Shown: one piece after another, positions 27,335 to 33,520 of the stretch
Layout of the letters: the number at the start of each line of letters is the position of its first letter
Numbering within the stretch: position 1 is the first letter of the stretch
From: Desulfotignum sp.
GTDB taxonomy: Bacteria; Desulfobacterota; Desulfobacteria; Desulfobacterales; Desulfobacteraceae
DNA: 33,520 bases
Reading direction: 5' to 3'
Assembly (NCBI GenBank): GCA_011389715.1
Contig: JAABTU010000444.1
Coordinates: 1 to 33,520, forward strand
The notes under the pieces: model-generated
The model's input: only the letters and a program-made list of their open reading frames with translations
Told to the model about the DNA's origin: nothing
The model's database searches: none
Position numbers and translations under genes: made by a program

Positions 27335-28132
27335 TATTTCAATTCCCACGGGGCAGTGGTCAGACCCGAAAATGTCATTGTATATGAATGCATCTTTGAC
27401 CATGCCGCTGTCCAGCAGGTCCCGGGTGACAAAGAAATAATCAATGCGCCATCCGGCATTTTTTTTTCTGGCGCTGAACCGGTAGGACCACCAGGAATAT
27501 TTCACCATGTCCGGATAAAAATAGCGGAAGGTGTCCACATACCCGTCGGCTGTCATGCGGTCCAGGACATCCCGTTCAATGCGCAGAAATCCTGACCTTT
27601 TTGCATTGGGACCCGGGTTTTTCAGGTCAATCTCATTGTGGGCCGTGTTGAAATCCCCGGTGATGATCAATCCTTTTCCCGCATCCCGCAATAACCGGGC
27701 ATAATCCAGGAACCAGTCATAAAAATCCAGCTTGTACTGCAGGCGCTCATCACTCATCTGCCCGTTGGGAAAATAGATATTGAACAGGGTGAACCGGTCA
27801 TAATCCATCTGAATCACCCGGCCTTCGCCGTCATATTCCGGCCGGTCGAAATCAGTGATCACCTGGTTGGGAACCAGCCGGGAATAGGCAGCCACCCCGC
27901 TGTACCCTTTTTTCACTGTGGCATAGGACCAGAAAGACTGAAACGGGGGAAAATCGATCATTTCCGGGGTGCGCTGGTCCGCCTGAAGTTTGGTTTCCTG
28001 GAGCAGGAGAACGTCCGGGTCCAGCCGGGCCACGGAGGCAAAAAAATCCTTTTTGAGCACGGCCCGAAATCCATTGACATTCCAGGATACCAGCCGCAAT
28101 TTCCGATTTTTGGGATCAGCGTTATTGCTCAT
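27326..28132 (-). CDS. xthA: exodeoxyribonuclease III
   Basis: LRLVSWNVNGFRAVLKKDF...LLLQETKLQ...GYSGVAAYSR...NIYFPNGQ...GDFNTAHNEIDL...WRIDYFFVT...GSDHCPVGIEI. Confidence 0.93.
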   Translation of the reverse strand: MSNNADPKNRKLRLVSWNVNGFRAVLKKDFFASVARLDPDVLLLQETKLQADQRTPEMIDFPPFQSFWSYATVKKGYSGVAAYSRLVPNQVITDFDRPEYDGEGRVIQMDYDRFTLFNIYFPNGQMSDERLQYKLDFYDWFLDYARLLRDAGKGLIITGDFNTAHNEIDLKNPGPNAKRSGFLRIERDVLDRMTADGYVDTFRYFYPDMVKYSWWSYRFSARKKNAGWRIDYFFVTRDLLDSGMVKDAFIYNDIFGSDHCPVGIEIEV

Positions 28133-28236
28133 AACAGCCTTCTTTTGTTTTTCAAGTATGGGTTTGGCGTTTCTGCTGCATGACACAGGTTGCCGGCAGC
28201 TGTTGTTATACTGTACCCTTCCAGTCTTGGTGAAAG

Positions 28237-28307
28237 CCCCCGGGGGGTCCTGCAGCAGGACTGTCAGAGCCCACGGATCTCAGGCCGGCTGCAGGACTCC
28301 CCGGGGG
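28237..28307. repeat. Long GC-rich inverted repeat (20-bp arms)
   Basis: CCCCCGGGGGGTCCTGCAGC ... GCTGCAGGACTCCCCGGGGG; one G:T-type mismatch. Confidence 0.8.
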
Positions 28308-28407
28308 GTGGGCATCGCCAAACCCGACATGACCAGGTCTCATGGAATTTCCCCGTACACCGGATCTTTTTACATATCGGAGATTTTCACCTATTGGACT
28401 TTTCGTC

Positions 28408-29097
28408 TCAACCGGTCCGGGGCAAAAGCATGATGCGGGCATCCGCCACCACACAATGGTCCGGGGTGCAGATCACCGGGTTCAGATCAATGGACTCAAA
28501 ATGGGGCTCCAGATCCATGAGCAGGTGGGAGAAGGTCACCACCATTTGGGTGAGTGCCTCCATATTCACCCCGGGCCGGCCCCGGAAGCCGTAAAAAACC
28601 GGTTTTGCCCCCAAAGAATCCACCATGGAATATACATCTGCGGGTGTCACCGGTGCCAGACGGATGGCGGTGTCATTGTACAGTTCCACCCCGGTGCCGC
28701 CGGGGCCCAGCACCACCACCGGGCCAAACTGGACATCATTTTTGGCCCCCACCAGGATCTCGATGCCGGACACCATCTCCTCCACCAGAACCTGGCTGCA
28801 TCCCTTCAGGGACAAGAGCCGTTCCATGTGTTGTGCAAGGGTGTCAGGATCCTGGATGCCGGTGACAACCGCCTGAAGTTCGGTCTTGTGGACAATGTCG
28901 GCAGACACGGCCTTGATTACCACAGGCCCTTCACCGGCGGCCAGAAATTTTTGTGCGGTGTCAAAAGAATCGGTTACAATTCCTTCAGGGATGCCCAGCC
29001 TGCTGTCTGCCAGCAGCTTTTTGGCCTGGGGTTCCAGTATCCAGCCCATGGGCTGTGCATCTGCAATGATCTTTTGCATCTGTGCGGTCATCACCAT
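28408..29097 (-). CDS. ADP-forming acyl/acetyl-CoA synthetase, beta (ATP-grasp) subunit
   Basis: MVMTAQMQKIIADAQPMGWILEPQAKKLLADSRLGIPEG...VVIKAVSADIVHKTELQAV...LVGAKNDVQFGPVVVLGPGGTGVELYND...IDLNPVIC. Confidence 0.88.
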   Translation of the reverse strand: MVMTAQMQKIIADAQPMGWILEPQAKKLLADSRLGIPEGIVTDSFDTAQKFLAAGEGPVVIKAVSADIVHKTELQAVVTGIQDPDTLAQHMERLLSLKGCSQVLVEEMVSGIEILVGAKNDVQFGPVVVLGPGGTGVELYNDTAIRLAPVTPADVYSMVDSLGAKPVFYGFRGRPGVNMEALTQMVVTFSHLLMDLEPHFESIDLNPVICTPDHCVVADARIMLLPRTG

Positions 29098-30458
29098 GGC
29101 CTGCACCTCTTCAATGCCTTGGCCATGAGCACGGCACCCTCCACAGAAGAGGCCACCGGAATCTTGTTGAGCGCAAACCCTTCGGTAATAATCTTGTACT
29201 TGTCCTCTTTGGGCACATAGGCAATCAGAGGTTTGCCCTCGTTTCTGGCCACCTGGCTCAGTTTGGCCCCGATGTCGGCGGAAATACCCGGAGAATAGGG
29301 CAAAAGCAGGGCCAGGATGCAGTCCAGATTCCGGTCCCGGGAAAGATGGCGCACGGATGTGAGAATGTCGGCATCCACACACGATCCTGTCAAATCCACC
29401 GGATTATCCAAAGCAGCGATCTGCTGGATTGCCGGGGACAGTCTTGCCCGGATGGTATCGGCCGTTGCTGCGGCAATCCCGGGAATATCCAGGCCGTGGT
29501 GGCCGCAGGCATCTGCCGCCACCACCCCGTGTCCGCCGGAAACGGAAACAATGCCCACATTGCCGAAGATTCCCTTTGGATAACAGCTTAAGGCCTCGCA
29601 AAAAGAGGTGAGTTCATATTCCGTATCCGCCTCTGCCACGCAATGCTGCTGCATGATCTGGGAAAACACCCGGTAGTCACCGGCCATGGAAGCGGTATGG
29701 CTGGAGGCGGCGGCAATACCCCTGGCGGTTTTGCCTGCCTTGAGCACCACAATGGGTTTGGAACAGGCCTCGGCCCGTTTGATAAAATCCCTGCCTTCCC
29801 GGCAGTCAAATCCTTCGATATAAAAAGCGATGACCCGGGTGGCAAGATCCTGTTCAAACCAGTCGATCATGTCTGTTTCCCGAAGACAGGCTTTGTTGCC
29901 GATGCTCACTGCAGATGATACCCCGATGCCCTCGCCGGCGAACTTCACCATTTGGTCCACCAGGACCCCGCCGCTCTGGGACACAAACCCGATGTTGCCT
30001 TTTTTGGGATGGATAATGCGCTCACCGGGCAGAAAAAAGGTATCCACGGCATCAGGCGAATAAATGCCCAGGCAGTTGGGGCCCACAAAGGGAAAATCCG
30101 CCCGGGCCGCCATATCCGCCACCTGGTTCTGGAGGTCTTTGTTGCCGGATTCAGAAAACCCGCCGGAAATAATCACCGCCCCTTTTATCCCTTTGTCAAT
30201 ACACTGGGACACAACATCAGGAACAAACCTGGCCCTGACCGCAATTACGGCCAGGTCCACGGGGATTTCAATGTCTGCAACAGACCGGTATAGCGGTTCA
30301 CGGTTGAGACGACCGCCTTTGGGGTTGACGGCAAAGGTCTGCACCGGGTACCGCAGGTGATTCTTGTTGTAAATCACATTGGCCGGATGGCTGTCATGGG
30401 AGGTGGACACCCCGATAACTGCCATGGAAGACGGTCTGAAAAGGCAGCTTACATCCAT
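29091..30458 (-). CDS. ADP-forming acyl/acetyl-CoA synthetase, alpha (CoA-binding) subunit
   Basis: LFRPSSMAVIGVSTSHDSHPANVIYNKN...FVGPNCLGIYSP...GNIGFVSQSGGVLVDQM...SSHTASMAGDYRVF...VSVSGGHGVVAADACGHHGL. Confidence 0.9.
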   Translation of the reverse strand: MDVSCLFRPSSMAVIGVSTSHDSHPANVIYNKNHLRYPVQTFAVNPKGGRLNREPLYRSVADIEIPVDLAVIAVRARFVPDVVSQCIDKGIKGAVIISGGFSESGNKDLQNQVADMAARADFPFVGPNCLGIYSPDAVDTFFLPGERIIHPKKGNIGFVSQSGGVLVDQMVKFAGEGIGVSSAVSIGNKACLRETDMIDWFEQDLATRVIAFYIEGFDCREGRDFIKRAEACSKPIVVLKAGKTARGIAAASSHTASMAGDYRVFSQIMQQHCVAEADTEYELTSFCEALSCYPKGIFGNVGIVSVSGGHGVVAADACGHHGLDIPGIAAATADTIRARLSPAIQQIAALDNPVDLTGSCVDADILTSVRHLSRDRNLDCILALLLPYSPGISADIGAKLSQVARNEGKPLIAYVPKEDKYKIITEGFALNKIPVASSVEGAVLMAKALKRCRPW

Positions 30459-30473
30459 GGCGCCCCGGTGTGC

Positions 30474-30935
30474 CTAATTGTCCTGGTCAGCCAGGTAATC
30501 ATCATACATGGATTCCAGACCCAGCTTGTGTTTGGATTCCTCCTGGACCAGCATCGTGAACACTTTTTTGGCATCTGCATTATCGGTCTGGTCTGCCAGG
30601 GTCTGGTAGAGCTTCACCGCTTTTTCTTCTCTTTTCATGGCTATTTTGAGAATTTCAGGCATGGGCATGCCCTGTTCATACTCTTTTTCCACCATGTAAT
30701 CACTGATTTTCAGATCTGGTATCTTCTTGAACTCATAGGACGTAATTTTTTCCTTGTTTCCGGAAATATCAGACAAAAGTGCTGCGTGTTTTTCTTCTTC
30801 TTTGGCAAAATTTTGAAAAATTCCCTTGAGGGATGCCCTGGTGGCTTCAGCAGCCAGGGTATTGTAAAATTCAACCGCTTCTTTTTCCTTGCCAATGGCA
30901 AAGGTCAATATTTCATCAATGGATCCAAAATGCAT
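30474..30935 (-). CDS. rubrerythrin/ferritin-like diiron protein
   Basis: MHFGSIDEILTFAIGKEKEAVEFYNTLAAEA...FAKEEEKHAALL...IAMKREEKAVKLYQTLADQ...LVQEESKHKLGLESMYDD. Confidence 0.87.
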   Translation of the reverse strand: MHFGSIDEILTFAIGKEKEAVEFYNTLAAEATRASLKGIFQNFAKEEEKHAALLSDISGNKEKITSYEFKKIPDLKISDYMVEKEYEQGMPMPEILKIAMKREEKAVKLYQTLADQTDNADAKKVFTMLVQEESKHKLGLESMYDDYLADQDN

Positions 30936-31029
30936 GGGTGTTTTCCTCCTGATTGGTGTTTTTCGTTTTTCAACCAATAATAATATCACATGACAATTAC
31001 ATATTACAGCTATTAAATAACAGGTTGAC

Positions 31030-31045
31030 AGCAATTTGTATACCA
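31030..31045 (-). promoter_or_regulatory. Sigma-54 (-24/-12) promoter candidate (minus): TGGTATACAAATTGCT
   Basis: Matches the degenerate consensus TGGYRYRNNNNTTGCW at every position; about 95 bp upstream of ferritin-like ATG (30935). Confidence 0.78.
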
Positions 31046-31072
31046 GATTTCAAGGTCATGGCAAGTAATTTT

Positions 31073-31990
31073 TCATTTGTCGGATGGTGTGCCGAAAATG
31101 GCTGCCAAAGCGGCTTCAATCGTTTTATATTCAAAGGAAAATCCCAGTTCTTCCAAGCCTTCGGGATATGCTTTCTGGCTGTTGAGCAGCGAAGCCCCCA
31201 GCTCGCCCATGACCAGTTTCACCATAAATTTGGGGGCAGGCACCACAGCCGGCCGGTGCAGTGCCCGGCCCAGGGCTTTGGCAAAATCGCGCTGCCGGAC
31301 CGGTTCAGGTCCCACCAGGTTAAACGTGGCAGGGGCAGTAGATTTTTTTATCAGAAAGTCCGCAGCCCGGATCAGATCCTGGATATGAATCCAGGGAAAC
31401 CAATGCCGGCCCCCGCCCAGGGGACCTCCGGCAAACCATTTGAATGCCGGGGACATGACCGACAAAGCCCCGCCGTCTCCCAGGACCACGCCAAACCGCA
31501 TGATATGCACCGTTGCCCCGGCGCTTTCTGCCTTGCGGGCCTCCGTTTCCCAGCCGATGCACACCCTGGCCAGAAAGTCGGATCCCGTAGGGGCATCTTC
31601 TGTGAGCAGCTTTTCTTTGGCATCACCATAGATGCCCACCGCCGAGGTGCTCAAAAGAGTAACCGGCTTGTCTTCCGCCATGGCCGCCACCAGGTTACGG
31701 GTGGTATGTATCCGGGAATCATAAATGGCCTGCTTGTATTTGTCTGTCCATCGTTTGAAAATACTCTGCCCGGCCAGATTGACAATGACATCTGCCAGGG
31801 GCACCTGTTCCTGCCAGGCCCCTTGTTTGGTGGTATCGGCGGAAATCCACACAAAATTGTCAAATTCTTCGGTAAACGGATGGGTGCTGGAAGTGCCCAG
31901 CCCGGTCACATGCACGCCTTTTGACAGAAAATACCGGGACAGATGCGTGCCCACAAAACCGGATGCACCGGTGATCAGCAGTCGTTCCAT
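31073..31990 (-). CDS. TIGR01777-family NAD-dependent epimerase
   Basis: LLITGASGFVGTHLSRYFL...LLSTSAVGIYGDAKEKLLTEDAP...WFPWIHIQDLIRAADFL...NLVGPEPVRQRDFAKALG. Confidence 0.9.
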   Translation of the reverse strand: MERLLITGASGFVGTHLSRYFLSKGVHVTGLGTSSTHPFTEEFDNFVWISADTTKQGAWQEQVPLADVIVNLAGQSIFKRWTDKYKQAIYDSRIHTTRNLVAAMAEDKPVTLLSTSAVGIYGDAKEKLLTEDAPTGSDFLARVCIGWETEARKAESAGATVHIMRFGVVLGDGGALSVMSPAFKWFAGGPLGGGRHWFPWIHIQDLIRAADFLIKKSTAPATFNLVGPEPVRQRDFAKALGRALHRPAVVPAPKFMVKLVMGELGASLLNSQKAYPEGLEELGFSFEYKTIEAALAAIFGTPSDK

Positions 31991-32088
31991 GGATTCCCTC
32001 CTGTTGATTTACGTCAATAATTACCACAATAACCATGATTTTGCATTCTACAACCGGCCGGGTGCCACCGGATCTTTTTCTTTTGGAT

Positions 32089-32118
32089 TTGACAACACCG
32101 GCCCACTCAGCCTACAGT
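32089..32118 (+). promoter_or_regulatory. Sigma-70-like promoter candidate TTGACA-N18-TACAGT upstream of mdh
   Basis: -35 exact match, -10 weak, 100 bp upstream of the 32218 ATG. Confidence 0.35.
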
Positions 32119-32217
32119 AAAGGCATCCATTTTGCTTATAACACAACCAGAACATAACCCAGACACTGAACATCTTTTCACAACACGTGATCTGCAATGA
32201 TATGAAAGGAGGTTTCC

Positions 32218-33132
32218 ATGATCGGAATTATCGGCAGCGGCAATGTCGGTGCCAACACGGCTTTTTTTCTGGCGGAAAAAGGGGTGGACCACGTCACCCT
32301 CTGCGACATCCAGGAGGGACTGGCACAGGGCAAGGCACTGGATATGATGGAGGCAGCCCCCATAAGGGGATACCGTACATCTATCCAGGGCACAGATGAT
32401 CCGCATGCGGTTCTTACTGCAGACATCATTATCATCACTGCCGGGGCCGTGCGCAAACCCGGCATGGACAGAGACGCCCTTTTCCAGGAAAACAAAGATA
32501 TCATCAAAACATATGCAGAAAAAATCACCAATCCTGGGACAAAGGTCATTGTGGTTACCGAGCCGGTGGATCTGCTGACCACGGTTTTTGCGCAGCATTC
32601 GCCGCTGCCCCCCCATCAGATCATGGGCCTGGGCGGGATTCTGGATGCCACCCGGCTGCGATTTTTCATTGCAAAAACCCTGGGGGTATCCATGGAAAAC
32701 GTGGCAGCCCAGGTGGTGGGCAGACATGCGGATGATATGATCATCCTGCAGGATTACTGCTGCGTATCCGGAGTGCCCATAGAAACCTTCATGGAAAAAG
32801 ATACCATTGCAGACCTGTTTGACCAGACCCGGCAGGCCGGTGCTTTGATCGTGGATCTGGCAGGCAGATCCAGTGCATACTACGGCCCGTCTGCCGTGGC
32901 CGCTGAACTGGCCGAAGCCATCAGCCGTGACACCGGCCGGGTTTTGTCCGTATCCCGGGTACTCACCGGACAGTTCGGCATCCATGGTGCGGCCCTGTCA
33001 CTGCCTTGTGTAATCAACCGGACCGGTGCGGCAAAAGTAATAGCACCCCGGTTGGACAACGGGCAGATTGAGACATTGAACACAGGTGCACAGATGATAA
33101 AAAAGACTGTCAAGGAGGACACCCATGCCTAA
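32218..33132 (+). CDS. malate/lactate dehydrogenase family protein, divergent first copy
   Basis: MIGIIGSGNVGANTAFFLAEKGVDHVTLCDIQEGLAQGKALDM...AGAVRKPGMDRDAL...VTEPVDLLTTVF...GLGGILDATRLRFFIA...VVGRHADDMIIL. Confidence 0.85.
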   Translation: MIGIIGSGNVGANTAFFLAEKGVDHVTLCDIQEGLAQGKALDMMEAAPIRGYRTSIQGTDDPHAVLTADIIIITAGAVRKPGMDRDALFQENKDIIKTYAEKITNPGTKVIVVTEPVDLLTTVFAQHSPLPPHQIMGLGGILDATRLRFFIAKTLGVSMENVAAQVVGRHADDMIILQDYCCVSGVPIETFMEKDTIADLFDQTRQAGALIVDLAGRSSAYYGPSAVAAELAEAISRDTGRVLSVSRVLTGQFGIHGAALSLPCVINRTGAAKVIAPRLDNGQIETLNTGAQMIKKTVKEDTHA

Positions 33133-33520
33133 AGTATCCATTATCGGCGCAGGAAACGTGGGGGCCACAGCGGTGTATTATATTGCGGAAAAAAACCTGG
33201 CAGACATTGTCATGGTGGATGTGGTGGAAGGCCTTCCCCAGGCAAAGGCCATGGATTACCTGCATGCCGCACCCATGAGAAACTACAATGTGCACATCTC
33301 AGGTAGCAATGAGTACAAAGATATTTCCGGCTCGGATGTGGTGGTCCTCACCGCCGGTATTCCCAGAAAACCGGGGATGGACCGCATGGACCTGATGAAA
33401 ATCAATGTGGACATCGCCAAAAAAGCCTCCTGGGCCATTGCCGAATACGCCCCCAATGCCATTGTGGTGGTGGTGTCCAATCCCCTGGATGTCATCGCCA
33501 TGGCCACCCTCCAGGAAACA
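33125..33520 (+). CDS. mdh: malate dehydrogenase, N-terminal part, runs off right edge
   Basis: MPKVSIIGAGNVGATAVYYIAEKNLADIVMVDVVEGLPQAKAMDYLHAAPMRNYNVHISGSNEYKDISGSDVVVLTAGIPRKPGMDRMDLMKINVDI...VVVVSNPLDVIA. Confidence 0.94.
   Translation, partial: MPKVSIIGAGNVGATAVYYIAEKNLADIVMVDVVEGLPQAKAMDYLHAAPMRNYNVHISGSNEYKDISGSDVVVLTAGIPRKPGMDRMDLMKINVDIAKKASWAIAEYAPNAIVVVVSNPLDVIAMATLQET

Noticed and set aside
28230-28350. Cobalamin/TPP riboswitch or group II intron
   Set aside because: No diagnostic conserved boxes or domain V could be found; left as an unclassified structured region.
30953-31924. 323-aa plus-strand ORF
   Set aside because: Antisense to the TIGR01777 epimerase; low-plausibility composition.
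32107-32985. 292-aa minus-strand ORF
   Set aside because: Antisense to the first malate dehydrogenase gene.

Overview
This 33.5 kb window looks like chromosomal DNA from a strictly anaerobic sulfate-reducing deltaproteobacterium (Desulfobacteraceae-like; inferred from gene content and protein style, not a database search). No rRNA, tRNA, CRISPR array, transposase or prophage was seen. Main blocks: (i) N-terminal part of an alternative (N-type) F1-ATPase beta subunit at the left edge; (ii) a HigB/HigA-like toxin-antitoxin locus whose toxin has an internal deletion; (iii) an EEP-family phosphatase and phosphodiesterase pair; (iv) an operon of periplasmic tandem rhodanese, split YeeE/YedE permease, lipoprotein-like protein and His-rich CPH-type P1B ATPase, preceded by several palindromes; (v) a minimal sufC-sufB pair; (vi) an O2/NO/ROS defence neighbourhood (hcp, two desulfoferrodoxins, rubredoxin + FprA/Roo, two ferritin-like proteins, thioredoxin, flavodoxin, glutaredoxin + FTR-like protein); (vii) oxidative TCA genes (citrate synthase, NADP-type isocitrate dehydrogenase, two tandem malate dehydrogenases) and an ADP-forming acyl-CoA synthetase pair. 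Most interesting: three sigma-54-type (-24/-12) promoter matches about 95-110 bp upstream of three oxygen/ROS-defence genes; a rhodanese ending in a flexible tail with a terminal ...GGYMSCGG; the sulfur/copper operon; paired ~105-bp heptad-repeat palindromes bracketing a ferritin-like gene; a tandem mdh pair in which the first copy has altered catalytic motifs; and several gene relics. All calls are by eye from the sequence and supplied ORFs; no search was run.
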